A stretch of 64,000 nt of DNA from Hyphomicrobiales bacterium 4NK60-0047b (lineage in GTDB: Bacteria; Pseudomonadota; Alphaproteobacteria; Rhizobiales; HXMU1428-3). The stretch covers positions 992,001 to 1,056,000 of the forward strand of contig BAABWY010000001.1 of assembly GCA_040367435.1 (NCBI GenBank), given 5' to 3'. The notes under the pieces were generated by a model, which searched no databases, was not told where the DNA came from, and worked only from the letters and a program-made list of their open reading frames with translations. Both the position numbers and the translations under genes were made by a program. Of the stretch, positions 1 to 8,677 are shown piece by piece (the stretch's first letter is position 1; each line of letters opens with the position of its first letter).

Positions 1-168
1 AAATAAGCAAAGCGGCCTCATTAAATTTGTTATAGTATAATTTCAACACAACACGAAGTTCAACATCAAAAAAACTGACGCAACAAAAACGATACAACGT
101 TAAAAATAAACACACAAATTCAAACTACTACCCTGATTTACCAGCCCCCTATCACAGAAAAATGACAA

Positions 169-198
169 GCGCAGTTGCTAGTGCGCAACCTAAAGCGC
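169..198 (+). repeat. R1 hairpin repeat, copy 1
   Basis: Outer arms GCGC (169-172 and 195-198) enclose inner arms GTTGC (174-178) and GCAAC (185-189) around loop TAGTGC. The 3' inner arm is followed by CTAAAG, close to the CTGAAG found in most other copies. It matches the R1 pattern seen at 2824, 40467, 40557, 40614, 42979, 43019, 50756 and 63295. Confidence 0.6.
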
Positions 199-332
199 AA
201 ACAAGAAAGCACATCAGAATAATAAGCAAAGCATGTCTCATCCCCACAACAAAGTAAAGATGAGATTTCAGCGTGCTCCCGCATAAGTGGATACCAGTTA
301 TACGAAAAACATCTCGCTAAAATAAAAACTTA

Positions 333-369
333 GAGCGTGTCTTCATATTCATCAAAAAACAACACGCTC
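333..369 (-). terminator. possible terminator of the esterase gene
   Basis: GAGCGTGT (333-340) pairs with ACACGCTC (362-369) across a 21-nt loop. Read on the minus strand the hairpin is followed by a short T-rich stretch. It lies about 95 bp beyond the stop codon at 465. The loop is long, so this is a moderate call. Confidence 0.4.
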
Positions 370-464
370 ATAGAGTTTTCAAAGTTCAGTGATTTAACAG
401 CTACAAATACGTTCAATTTAAAATAAAATGATGTTCAGAAGAAAACCTTCAATAAGGCTAGCTG

Positions 465-1109
465 TCATTTTAAATGAGCCGTTAAATGCTCTCCGCCAAG
501 CTTCAGCCCACTAAAGTCAATCCCATGACCAACACCGCGTGATATATGAGAACGCACCTGAACGCCGGCATCAAGCAAAGCCGTTTCCGCCTCGCTAAGA
601 GCGGCCACTGGAATAACCTCATCAACATCACCATGAACTAACAATACAGGTGGCTTGACTGTCATTTCTTTAGCTAAATGTTCTGGTCCAGCTAATTTTC
701 CTGAATAACCAACTATAGCTGCTGGTGCAGACTTACGGCGCAAGCCAACATGCAACGCCATCATTGTCCCTTGAGAAAAACCAACCAATCCCAAGGCATC
801 ATCAGTAAGATTGTAAGCTTTGAGCTGTTCATCAATAAATTCATTCAAAGCTGGGGCTGCCTTGTTCACACCGCGCCAATATTCTGTGGGGTCTCTCATT
901 GTAAGGTCAAACCATTGAAACCCACCAAACGGGTTCATCGCACAAGGTTCAGGCGCATCAGCACTAACAAAAACTGTATTCGGCAATTGATCCTGCCATT
1001 CATTACCAATGCTAATCAAATCCTGACCATTTGCACCATAGCCATGCAAAAACATCACCAATGAAGTTGGTGTACCGGTTTTGGGTTCAAGCGTATAAAT
1101 CTGTCCCAA
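465..1109 (-). CDS. phospholipase/carboxylesterase family alpha/beta hydrolase
   Basis: This is a predicted soluble serine esterase of the phospholipase/carboxylesterase family (PF02230 type), about 214 residues, a normal length for the family. Near the N-terminus is the oxyanion-hole motif LHGYGANG. The nucleophile elbow GFSQG gives Ser112, LVHGDVDEVIP gives the acid Asp163, and GVGHGI gives His195, so the triad is complete. I place the start at a TTG (1107-1109) because GAGGGAG lies 6 nt upstream of it. The longer reading frame from 1124 would bury that ribosome-binding site inside the gene. The substrate cannot be told from sequence. It is transcribed alone, leftward, toward a possible hairpin terminator. 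Confidence 0.85.
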   Translation of the reverse strand: MGQIYTLEPKTGTPTSLVMFLHGYGANGQDLISIGNEWQDQLPNTVFVSADAPEPCAMNPFGGFQWFDLTMRDPTEYWRGVNKAAPALNEFIDEQLKAYNLTDDALGLVGFSQGTMMALHVGLRRKSAPAAIVGYSGKLAGPEHLAKEMTVKPPVLLVHGDVDEVIPVAALSEAETALLDAGVQVRSHISRGVGHGIDFSGLKLGGEHLTAHLK

Positions 1110-1193
1110 CGAAAACTCCCTCAAAATAAGCTATAAATTTAAGAGCTAGTCTTATCGAAAATGAAGCGAATGCGCAATGCAGCTCCAAGTTTC

Positions 1194-2714
1194 TTAAATT
1201 ATTGATGCTGCTGGTTGAGCTTTTGCCTCTGGATAAAGCTCATTAAACTGCTTGGCCTCACCAGTATTTTGCACAATTCGGCAATGACATCGGCGCAATT
1301 CCCGTACATGCGACGCACCACATGAATGAGCGATCAAACCAGCTCCATAATGAATTTTATTCACGAAATTTTTCACACGAACGGACTTTTCAGCAGGGTC
1401 TAACCCACTTTGCAAGCTAGCATTGTGAGTAGTGATACCGGTTGGACAGGTGTTTTTATTGCATTTAAGCGCTTGAATACAACCCAAAGCAAACATAAAT
1501 CCGCGCGCTGAAACAACCGTATCAGCACCTGCACAGTAAGCCCAGGCAACATCGGCTGGAGTAATCAACTTACCAGACGCAATCACTTTAATACGATCGC
1601 GTAACCCCACTTCATTCAACTTATTCACAACCAAAGGCAAAGCCTGACGAATGGGCAAGCCAACATTATCAATCAAGGGCATTGGTGCGGCACCTGTGCC
1701 ACCATCACCTGAGTCAACAGTGATAAAATCAGGTGCGGAAGCAATTCCGCGCTTATGTATTTCAGCTGCCAAATCATCAAACCAATCCTCAGAACCAACA
1801 ACCATTTTCACACCAACAGGTTTCTGGGTCAGCTCTCTAATTTGCTCAATAAAATCCATCAGGTCAGTAATGCTATTGATCTCAGGATGACGATTAAATG
1901 AAATCGAGGGTTCACCAACGGCAATGCCCCTAATTTTAGCAATTTCAGGGGTTACTTTTTCACCTGGTAAAATCCCGCCTTTACCAGGTTTCGCACCCTG
2001 GCTCAGCTTAATTTCAAACATTTTAATAAAAGGAAATGTACCAAGCTCTTTCATTTTCGCATGATCAAGTTTTCCATCTTTATCACGCACACCATATTTC
2101 GCCGTGCCAATTTGAAAAACAATATCTGCATTGCCATGCAAATGATAAGGAGACAAACCGCCTTCACCCGTATTCATCCAGCAACCAGCCATTTCAGCCC
2201 CTTTAGAAAGCGCTTTAACTGCTGGGCCAGATAACGCCCCAAAACTCATACCTGAAATGTTGATAATAGATTTTGACGAATAAGGGTTAGCACAATGCGG
2301 ACCGAAAACAATCTGAGGCGGCTCTTCTGCATCTTCATCCAGCAGAGGAAACGGACTGTTATTAAAAATCACTGTGCCAGTGACGCCTAAATTCTTGGTC
2401 GATCCAAACGCTACAGTATTATCAACACCTCTAGATGATTTATAAACCCAATCGCGCTCAGCCCGGTTGAAAGGCATTTCTTCCCGGTCCATGGCAAAGA
2501 AATATTGTCTAAAAAACTCACCAAGTTCTGTAAAAATTGTTCGAAAACGACCAATGACAGGATAGTTATGTCTGATGCTATCTTTTGTCTGCCCCTTATC
2601 AATGATGAAAAGAAAAACTGCATAGATAAAAAGCAAACCGATTAAAAAGATAAAAAGCGCAGAAAGAGAAACAAGACCAATCATAGCGTATTGAAAAAAT
2701 ATATTCATCGACAT
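1194..2714 (-). CDS. FMN-binding glutamate synthase-like protein, membrane-anchored
   Basis: The 506-residue product begins with a hydrophobic segment (about residues 8-40) likely to anchor it in the inner membrane. The rest is the FMN-binding TIM-barrel domain of the glutamate synthase large subunit (GltB2-like). Visible family motifs include GEGGLSPYH, TVDSGDGGTGAAP and a C-x5-C-x4-C cluster (C412, C418, C423) matching the [3Fe-4S] site of glutamate synthase. The glutaminase domain is absent, as is usual for this stand-alone family, whose physiological reaction is not well defined. I would not call it GltB. GGGAG lies about 9 nt before the ATG. It appears monocistronic. Confidence 0.85.
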   Translation of the reverse strand: MSMNIFFQYAMIGLVSLSALFIFLIGLLFIYAVFLFIIDKGQTKDSIRHNYPVIGRFRTIFTELGEFFRQYFFAMDREEMPFNRAERDWVYKSSRGVDNTVAFGSTKNLGVTGTVIFNNSPFPLLDEDAEEPPQIVFGPHCANPYSSKSIINISGMSFGALSGPAVKALSKGAEMAGCWMNTGEGGLSPYHLHGNADIVFQIGTAKYGVRDKDGKLDHAKMKELGTFPFIKMFEIKLSQGAKPGKGGILPGEKVTPEIAKIRGIAVGEPSISFNRHPEINSITDLMDFIEQIRELTQKPVGVKMVVGSEDWFDDLAAEIHKRGIASAPDFITVDSGDGGTGAAPMPLIDNVGLPIRQALPLVVNKLNEVGLRDRIKVIASGKLITPADVAWAYCAGADTVVSARGFMFALGCIQALKCNKNTCPTGITTHNASLQSGLDPAEKSVRVKNFVNKIHYGAGLIAHSCGASHVRELRRCHCRIVQNTGEAKQFNELYPEAKAQPAASII

Positions 2715-2784
2715 TTGATAAACACTCCCAAATGGTATCTACGAAACAAATTTAAATATTCTTATTATTTAGTGCTTGTCACTT

Positions 2785-2818
2785 AAAACCGGTAAGGTAC
2801 TAGTGCCTTACCGGTTTT
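2785..2818. other. perfect 13-bp hairpin
   Basis: AAAACCGGTAAGG (2785-2797) pairs perfectly with CCTTACCGGTTTT (2806-2818) around loop TACTAGTG. It lies 70 bp upstream of the glutamate-synthase-like gene and far from any 3' end, so termination is not its obvious role. The CTAG in the loop resembles the CCTAG of the third hairpin in the R2 elements, so it may be a detached module of that family. Confidence 0.55.
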
Positions 2819-2823
2819 AGGAT

Positions 2824-2856
2824 AGCTCGGTTGCTGGTGGGCAACTGAAGCGCAAC
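2824..2856 (+). repeat. R1 hairpin repeat, copy 2
   Basis: Inner arms GTTGC (2830-2834) and GCAAC (2841-2845) flank the consensus loop TGGTGG. CTGAAGCGC follows the 3' arm. It closely matches copy 3 at 40467-40500. Confidence 0.65.
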
Positions 2857-2949
2857 TAAAAATGACATGCTCTAGTGGTACACATAAACGTGATAACGGT
2901 CACCTAACCAATTCGTGACAAACATGTGATCAAGCCTAATGCAAAACAC

Positions 2950-2988
2950 AAAAAAATAAAAACCCTCTCTCAAATTTTGAAAGAGGGC
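2950..2988 (-). terminator. rho-independent terminator downstream of the OmpA-domain gene
   Basis: On the minus strand an AT-looped hairpin with GAGGG/CCCTC arms (2963-2988) is followed by an almost pure T tract (complement of 2950-2962). It lies about 200 bp past the stop at 3193, so the transcript would include the partial R2 element. Confidence 0.7.
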
Positions 2989-3107
2989 TCCAATCTACAA
3001 AATCAAAAATCTTAGTGAAAAAACAAACCTAGCTGCATGAAGAATGAGTAACGCACCGCTGATTATAGCTAGCTTCAAGAACTTTTATATCTCGTAATCA
3101 GCAGAGA

Positions 3108-3192
3108 ACGAAAAACGTAGGCCGCAGGCCGTCAGCACTTAGTGCTGCACCTCGTAGGGCGGCAGCTTAGCTGCCATCGCCCGCGAGAGATA
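3108..3192 (+). repeat. R2 mosaic element, partial copy E
   Basis: This copy lacks the GAAGAAGGAGC head. It keeps the chain of small hairpins GGCCgcaGGCC, CAGCACttaGTGCTG and GGCAGCttaGCTGCC, the spacer CACCTCGTAGG and the tail CCGCGAGAGA. The tail abuts the stop codon of the OmpA-domain gene, which is read from the opposite direction. Hairpin positions and spacers match the full copies at 57531, 62236 and 63162, but the stem sequences differ on both arms. Confidence 0.6.
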
Positions 3193-3822
3193 TTAGTGCG
3201 TCAAGTTCGTCACTTGAACGCGGCGGTTTTCACCTGAATGCGGATCATGGAAATCTTTCAGCTCTTCCTCACCATAACCAACAGCCACAAGCTTGCCATG
3301 CCCAATAGAGAAATTCTCCATCAAGAAATGCTTAACTGCTTTCGCGCGGCGTTGGCTAAGAGTTAGATTATAATGGTCACTACCCTTGGCATCAGTATGT
3401 CCAGCCACAAGAAACGTTCCCTCTTTAAGTTCTTTGTCACTTAAAGCACGGCCAAGTTTAATCATAGTCGGGATCGACGATGGTGAAATGTCAGCTGAGT
3501 TATACTTGAAATAAATTGTCAGATCGATTGTAGGCAATTTATATTTTTTAATGATCTTTGTTATTTCTTTACGATCTTCATGAGTTTGCTCTTCAACTTG
3601 TTTTTTCGCAACCTCAATCACCAGCCCGCGGCTTTTAACCCGCTCTTTATCAACGGCTGTCGCTCCCAAACTTCGGGTCAAACGTTTTACAGGAGCCGCT
3701 TTTAAAGCCCGAACCATATCCTCTGTTTTTAAAGCATCTCCAGCATTGGCCTGATTGATAGACAGCGTTGATGTTGTCGCCAAAGCAGCCACTATTAAAA
3801 ATTTCGAAAATTTAAGTCTCAT
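3193..3822 (-). CDS. OmpA-family outer membrane/periplasmic protein
   Basis: The 209-residue product has a typical signal peptide (about residues 1-27, ending NQANA). After a charged linker comes a C-terminal OmpA-like peptidoglycan-binding domain (about residues 98-205) with YFKYNSADI, GHTDAKGSDHYN and LSQRRAKAVKHFL. The domain probably holds the protein to the cell wall. No beta-barrel is evident, so it is better described as a periplasmic OmpA-domain protein than as a porin. I chose ATG 3822 because GGGAG lies just upstream. A longer frame from 3858 has no ribosome-binding site and would spoil the signal peptide. It is monocistronic, and an R2 element is flush with its stop codon. Confidence 0.85.
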   Translation of the reverse strand: MRLKFSKFLIVAALATTSTLSINQANAGDALKTEDMVRALKAAPVKRLTRSLGATAVDKERVKSRGLVIEVAKKQVEEQTHEDRKEITKIIKKYKLPTIDLTIYFKYNSADISPSSIPTMIKLGRALSDKELKEGTFLVAGHTDAKGSDHYNLTLSQRRAKAVKHFLMENFSIGHGKLVAVGYGEEELKDFHDPHSGENRRVQVTNLTH

Positions 3823-4237
3823 AGAAGCTCTCCCAAAACTGAAAAAAATACGAAACATTCTAAAATCATAAAGTCGTTAAACAAGATTGTTAGAAATAGT
3901 CCCAAAAAACAGCAGACGGCTATGTCTGCTTAAAATTTAATTGATTATACAACCGTTTTATAAACGGCGCAAAAAGTTAAAGATTAAAAATTTGTCATAA
4001 ATTAATCGAAGTTCAAAAAACTGCCTAAACAACTAGCTCATTAACAACATTGAGAAAAATTAATTCTTTGTAACTTGCTAACCATAAGATCCAAAGGTTA
4101 CTATAATACCATAAATTCAATAGGTATTTTGTCGCTTTGCTATAGATTTTAAAAGCTTAATTAACAAAAATACCTGCAAATATGCTGCTGATAAGGTTTT
4201 CTTGGCCAAAGAAATAAAAAAGAGTGAGGGACTTAAA
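3823..4237. other. divergent promoter region, no gene seen
   Basis: This is a very AT-rich 415-bp gap between the leftward OmpA-domain gene and the rightward cytochrome gene, so it must hold both promoters. A TATAAT-like hexamer occurs near 4100, but I cannot pair it with a confident -35 box. No small gene with a good ribosome-binding site is visible. Confidence 0.4.
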
Positions 4238-7200
4238 ATGAAACAGTCTTTGTTAAAGGTTGCAATCAAAACGAACCTATCGTTGAAATCACCGCCCATA
4301 TATAAAGAAGTACGAAAAGAGAAAAAGCGCTCAAATAGTGTACTATTTGCTCTACTGACGATAAGTCTTGCTTCATTTAGCATCTCACAACCAATACAGG
4401 CACAAGAAAAATCAGACCTGAAAAATGGTGAATACATGTTCACTGTTGCTGGGTGTGGCTCATGCCACGGTAAAGATGGTGACCCTAAAAAACTATCCGG
4501 TGGTTACCAAATCAAAACAGAATTCGGCACATTCGTAACACCAAACATCTCTCCTGATTTAACTCACGGCATCGGCAAATGGACAAAAGCAGACTTTTAC
4601 GCAGCTTTAAAAGAAGGTGTCTCTCCTAAAGGAGATCATTATTACCCTTCATTCCCTTATGCCTCATATGCAGGCATGAGCCGCAAAGATATTTTTGATA
4701 TTTTCTCTTATATTAAAACTCTGCCAGCAGTTGCAACCGCCTCTATTTCTCACAACCTAGCCTTCCCATATAGTCTGCGAAACAGCATAGGTCTTTGGAA
4801 AATAGCCGCCGCCCTTCCGTCTCAATTTATCCCGCAAGCTGGTAAAGACGCTCAATATAATCGAGGTAAATATTTGGTTGAGCACGTGGCCCACTGCGCC
4901 GAATGTCACACACCAAGATCATCTCTTTTCCAAACCCTTGATCAATCACGTAGCTTTGAGGGTTCTGTGTTAAATGGCGTTTCTGTCCCAGGTATCACAG
5001 CCTCTAAATTAAAGCGCAAAGGTCTGGATACATTCCTAACGTCGATGACCCAGGGCAAATCCTTACGCGGCAAACCCATGACTGACAAAGGCATGCTCAA
5101 AGTCGTCAAAAACATGGGCAAGCTCAGCAAAGAAGACATAACAGCTATTTACAGCTATCTGGCCAATACAAAGGCAGAAAAAACTGAATTGAACATTCAG
5201 CCCGTAGCTTATACCGAAGAGCCTGTTGTTGCTTCGACTGATAATGTCCTCACCAACACAAATGAAGAATTTTTCTCAAAATATTGCAGCTCGTGTCACG
5301 GCTCAGGCGGTAAAGAAGCGGCCAAGAAAGACTTCATCTGGAGCAATCTAAACACGCTGGCAAGTGACCCAACTTTGGTCACACCTGGCAAACCGGAAAA
5401 GTCAGATGTCTTCCTCTCAATTGTAGATGGTACAATGCCCAAACATGGCGAGCGTCCAACAAAAGAAGAAGTTGCTAGCCTAGCTCAGTGGATTAAAGAC
5501 CTAAAACCTCAAGAGAAAAAAGCCAAACTTATCAAAGTTGGCTCTGACGGTGAAGAAGAAGAAGGTGACGCTAAGAAAGAACCTGTGGAACTAGATGATC
5601 GCCCATTCCTTGAGGAAGAAGCTATTCAAAAAGCTATCCTCAGTGATTTGGTAAACGTGTCTGAGTTTGACCGCAAAACAACGCGCTATATCAGCCTCAC
5701 ACATCTCTATAATGCAGCGCCTGCTAAAGCGACGAATGAACAAGTCAATGCAAGCCTGAACTATTACAGATTGGCTACCGCAAAGCTCATTAACTCGGTG
5801 TCTTACTCACCAAAACTACATAAACCAACAATCGTTGAAGGAACAAACGATACGGTTGTTCGCATAAACATTGCCGACCTAAACTGGGATGAGCATAAAT
5901 GGGCAGAAGTTGAAAACCTATACCCTTACTCAGTTATTGGCATTAAAGGTGATGCGCTAAGTCAAATTCAACACATCACTCATACAAAAGCACCAATTGT
6001 AAAAGGTGACTGGTTCGCATTCACTGCAAGCAGAGCTCCGCTTTACAACAAGCTGCTACACTTACCAAACACCCTAACAGAGCTTGAAACACAAATCGGT
6101 ATCGATGCCAATCGTAATATCGATAAAGGTGATGTCGTAAGAGCTGCCTTTACGCAAGGTCACTCAAACGTCTCAGATCACAACCGCCTGATTGAACGCC
6201 ATGACCTGCCAACCGGTGGTTACTATTGGAAGTCATATGACTTTGGCGGTAGTGATGGCGAACGCTCTTTATTACAACATCCATTCGGCCCCGTTGGCGT
6301 GCGCAATTTACCTGACCATGCTGAACCATTTGTTCATGATGGCGGTGAAGTGTTCTTCTCTCTACCAAATGGCTTGCAAGCTTACTACCTGGCTGATGGT
6401 AAAGATAAGTTCATTCCATCAGGACCAACTGATGTGGTCCGCGATCACACACGCCCACCAGGACTTGGCGTCGAAGTGGTAAACGCTGCGTCATGTATGT
6501 CATGTCACGCCGATGGTATCGTCTTTAAAAGAGATGAACTACGAGCGTTTGCAGAAAAATCTTCAAGCTTCACTGTTAATCAAATGAAGTTCCTAAAAGA
6601 GCTTTATCCAGGCAAAGAAACTCTGCGTAAATATTACAAGAAGGACCAAAAAACGTTCACAGAAGCCCTCTTGCAGTTAGGCATCGGTCGCAGACTAGAA
6701 GATGGTCGCTTTGAAAACGTCTCGGTTTTAGTCGAAGGGGCTTATGCACCGCGAGAAATCATCGGTTATTTGGCTGATCAATATCAAGACGTATTGAACC
6801 AACAACGTGTGGCCGCTGAATTTGGTCAAACAATTGAACAATTCAACAGACGCATAGAAGCCATTCCAAGCAAATATAATGACGCCCTTCGCCAAGGCTT
6901 GCGCGTTAGAGATTTGCTGAACAATGGTCAAAAACTACAACGCTTACAATATGAGCAACTCTTCCCACAATTAGCGATTGGTTTGCTAGGCCTAGAATCG
7001 GCTTTCCACCCAGTAACTGAAGTTGCTCATAAAGACGGCAAAGACAAACACATCGAAAAAGTTAAAAAGGTTAAGTTCACACCGGTCACACTCACAGCGA
7101 AAGATCGCCATGAGAAAAAGACCAAGCGTCTAAACCTTGTTGTGAAAGTTGAGAAAAACCAATTCTACTTTGGCGAGCTGTTGAAATTCTCAGTTTCAAC

Positions 7201-7576
7201 CAGCAAGACATGCGAATTAAACATCATCTACAAACAAGCAGATGGCTCAATCGTCACATTACCACCAACCCTGAGCGGAGAAGCTGTCCTTGGCAATCCG
7301 ATCTTGAAAGCAGGTGAAGTTCGTCACTTACCTGTCTCAAGCAAAGTAAAATTACGCTTTGCAGAGCCTGCCGGTTCAGAAGAACTCTTTGTTCAATGCC
7401 GTGCTGGTGGTCTCGGAACTCATAAAGTTGATGAAAAGAAAATCGAACACATCAAAAAAGAGTTCACCCAAGAATACGCAACCCGTGGCCTGCGTATCGA
7501 AATTGACAAACATGCAGAACCGGAACGCGAAGTGCATGACGCAACTTCAATCAAGTTCCATGTTTCAGCAAAATAA
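4238..7576 (+). CDS. secreted tetraheme cytochrome c with C-terminal DUF4384-like domain
   Basis: The 1112-residue protein has a long basic N-terminus and then a hydrophobic export signal (about residues 34-56). Four c-type heme sites (CXXCH) are visible: CGSCH at 73, CAECH at 220, CSSCH at 350 and CMSCH at 753. The first two form a diheme module like the cytochrome subunits of membrane alcohol or gluconate dehydrogenases. The third is a single cytochrome c domain with a GTMPKHG axial-Met region. Residues 470-750 form a large domain I do not recognise. The fourth heme follows it. The last 130 residues (YFGELLKFSVSTSK onward) resemble DUF4384. GAGGGA sits 6 nt before ATG 4238. The function is unknown, but a periplasmic electron-transfer role is likely. 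The small secreted protein at 7614 follows after 37 bp. Confidence 0.8.
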   Translation: MKQSLLKVAIKTNLSLKSPPIYKEVRKEKKRSNSVLFALLTISLASFSISQPIQAQEKSDLKNGEYMFTVAGCGSCHGKDGDPKKLSGGYQIKTEFGTFVTPNISPDLTHGIGKWTKADFYAALKEGVSPKGDHYYPSFPYASYAGMSRKDIFDIFSYIKTLPAVATASISHNLAFPYSLRNSIGLWKIAAALPSQFIPQAGKDAQYNRGKYLVEHVAHCAECHTPRSSLFQTLDQSRSFEGSVLNGVSVPGITASKLKRKGLDTFLTSMTQGKSLRGKPMTDKGMLKVVKNMGKLSKEDITAIYSYLANTKAEKTELNIQPVAYTEEPVVASTDNVLTNTNEEFFSKYCSSCHGSGGKEAAKKDFIWSNLNTLASDPTLVTPGKPEKSDVFLSIVDGTMPKHGERPTKEEVASLAQWIKDLKPQEKKAKLIKVGSDGEEEEGDAKKEPVELDDRPFLEEEAIQKAILSDLVNVSEFDRKTTRYISLTHLYNAAPAKATNEQVNASLNYYRLATAKLINSVSYSPKLHKPTIVEGTNDTVVRINIADLNWDEHKWAEVENLYPYSVIGIKGDALSQIQHITHTKAPIVKGDWFAFTASRAPLYNKLLHLPNTLTELETQIGIDANRNIDKGDVVRAAFTQGHSNVSDHNRLIERHDLPTGGYYWKSYDFGGSDGERSLLQHPFGPVGVRNLPDHAEPFVHDGGEVFFSLPNGLQAYYLADGKDKFIPSGPTDVVRDHTRPPGLGVEVVNAASCMSCHADGIVFKRDELRAFAEKSSSFTVNQMKFLKELYPGKETLRKYYKKDQKTFTEALLQLGIGRRLEDGRFENVSVLVEGAYAPREIIGYLADQYQDVLNQQRVAAEFGQTIEQFNRRIEAIPSKYNDALRQGLRVRDLLNNGQKLQRLQYEQLFPQLAIGLLGLESAFHPVTEVAHKDGKDKHIEKVKKVKFTPVTLTAKDRHEKKTKRLNLVVKVEKNQFYFGELLKFSVSTSKTCELNIIYKQADGSIVTLPPTLSGEAVLGNPILKAGEVRHLPVSSKVKLRFAEPAGSEELFVQCRAGGLGTHKVDEKKIEHIKKEFTQEYATRGLRIEIDKHAEPEREVHDATSIKFHVSAK

Positions 7577-7613
7577 AACTAGAAATCTAACTTAAACAAT
7601 ACGGAGAGAGAAA

Positions 7614-7898
7614 ATGAAAAAACTATTTAGCATATTGGCTATATTCGGCCTATTATCATTCGGAGCAACCAGCGGAGCTTCAGCTGCTTGTTACGAATGG
7701 AAAAAAGTTTGTAAACCAATTTACAAAGTGAAAGTCTTTTGGGGCACATGTTATAATAAATATAATTACCCATTCCAGTGCAAGAAAAAGAAACGCGTGA
7801 AAATTGGTCATAAATGCAAAAACAAATGCGTCGCCTGGAAACCTCACAAAAAGATTTACAAATACAAGAAATACAAAAAGCATCACAAAGCATACTAA
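7614..7898 (+). CDS. small secreted Lys- and Cys-rich protein
   Basis: The product has 94 residues. Residues 1-25 form a clear signal peptide ending ASA-A. The mature part of about 70 residues is extremely basic (poly-Lys/Tyr/His, ending in KIYKYKKYKKHHKAY) and carries six cysteines as C-x5-C, two singles and C-x3-C, suggesting disulfide bonds. GGAGAG precedes the ATG. It lies 37 bp after the tetraheme cytochrome gene on the same strand and ends in a strong terminator, so the two are probably cotranscribed. I do not recognise a family. A cell-surface, DNA-, polysaccharide- or metal-binding role is possible but unproven. Confidence 0.7.
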   Translation: MKKLFSILAIFGLLSFGATSGASAACYEWKKVCKPIYKVKVFWGTCYNKYNYPFQCKKKKRVKIGHKCKNKCVAWKPHKKIYKYKKYKKHHKAY

Positions 7899-7902
7899 AA
7901 CA

Positions 7903-7937
7903 AAAAACGCCGCCTCAAAATTTGAGGCGGCGTTTTT
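7903..7937. terminator. strong terminator after the small basic protein gene
   Basis: CGCCGCCTC pairs with GAGGCGGCG around an AAAATTT loop, followed on the plus strand by five T residues. The A-run on the left makes it able to work in both directions. It closes both the cytochrome unit and the leftward gene ending at 7987. Confidence 0.85.
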
Positions 7938-7986
7938 CAATTCTCATTCACACCTAGATATAAAAGAAACTGCTAAAAACAAACTT

Positions 7987-8571
7987 TTAAGAATAAGACC
8001 GGTTAATCAAGCGTGTGTACTGATACAAACCATCTTGAAACCCATCAATTTTCTCAAAACCAAAATTACGCGTAATTTTTAGTCCCTCTTTAGTTACAGG
8101 CCTGGCATATATATTAGCCTCCCTAAATTGAGGTTGTTGTAAAAATTGACTAACATAACGAACACCATTTGCAGCAAACCCTGGTGCAATATATCCCCAA
8201 ACATAAATCCCAGCCGGCTCATCATCATAGTCGGCTAAATAGCAATCTGCAGGTAATGATCCATCATACTCACCATCCAACAAAGCTTCTAAGCCAAATG
8301 AATTAAGCATCTGCATGGCATAAAACCCAACAACCTCTCTATCTTTTTCAAATAAAAAAACGCCCTTTTTATTCAAGGAAATTAATTCCTGAATAAGGCC
8401 AATTCTATTTTCCTCAAGACAAAGAAAATCATCTAAGTAATCAAACAACCTCAAAGCATCATTTCTATCCTGTGCAAGACTTACTTTAATAAATCGGCGA
8501 TTGCTTAAAGAAAGCAAGTCAAACTCATGTTTCGGCAGTGAATTATTTTCTCTCAAACTATTAAATTGCAT
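7987..8571 (-). CDS. GNAT-like acyltransferase-fold protein
   Basis: The 194-residue cytosolic protein has the layout of GNAT acyltransferases: a central strand GVFLFEKDREVVGFY, a later region GIYVWGYIAPGFAANGVRYVSQFL, and a typical C-terminal ITRNFGFEKIDGF segment. The acetyl-CoA pyrophosphate loop (Q/RxxGxG/A) is poorly conserved. It may be a degenerate member or use another acyl donor. It is divergent from the LysR gene at 8678, so it may be that regulator's target. Substrate unknown. Confidence 0.6.
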   Translation of the reverse strand: MQFNSLRENNSLPKHEFDLLSLSNRRFIKVSLAQDRNDALRLFDYLDDFLCLEENRIGLIQELISLNKKGVFLFEKDREVVGFYAMQMLNSFGLEALLDGEYDGSLPADCYLADYDDEPAGIYVWGYIAPGFAANGVRYVSQFLQQPQFREANIYARPVTKEGLKITRNFGFEKIDGFQDGLYQYTRLINRSYS

Positions 8572-8677
8572 AACAGTTCCAACCCCTTAGAGCTTGCATA
8601 CATGATATTTTAGAGTAATGATGTATACCAATTAAATTTTTAACTGGATGTAGACAATTCTGCACAGGGGCGTTGCA

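Larger units (their letters stand above)
1..464. other. non-coding stretch at window start
   Basis: I see no convincing gene here. The stretch holds one R1-type hairpin near 169-198 and a possible terminator hairpin at 333-369, listed separately. The rest is AT-rich with no good ribosome-binding site followed by a reading frame. The upstream gene lies outside the window. Confidence 0.5.
2715..3192. other. repeat-rich intergenic region
   Basis: This 478-bp gap carries no credible gene. It holds a perfect 13-bp hairpin (2785-2818), an R1 repeat (2824-2856), a terminator for the OmpA-domain gene (2950-2988) and a partial R2 mosaic element (3108-3192) that ends at the stop codon of that gene. 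Confidence 0.6.

Noticed and set aside
4117-4443. A 108-residue minus-strand frame before the cytochrome gene
   Set aside because: It overlaps the signal region of the cytochrome on the other strand and has no ribosome-binding site or family features.
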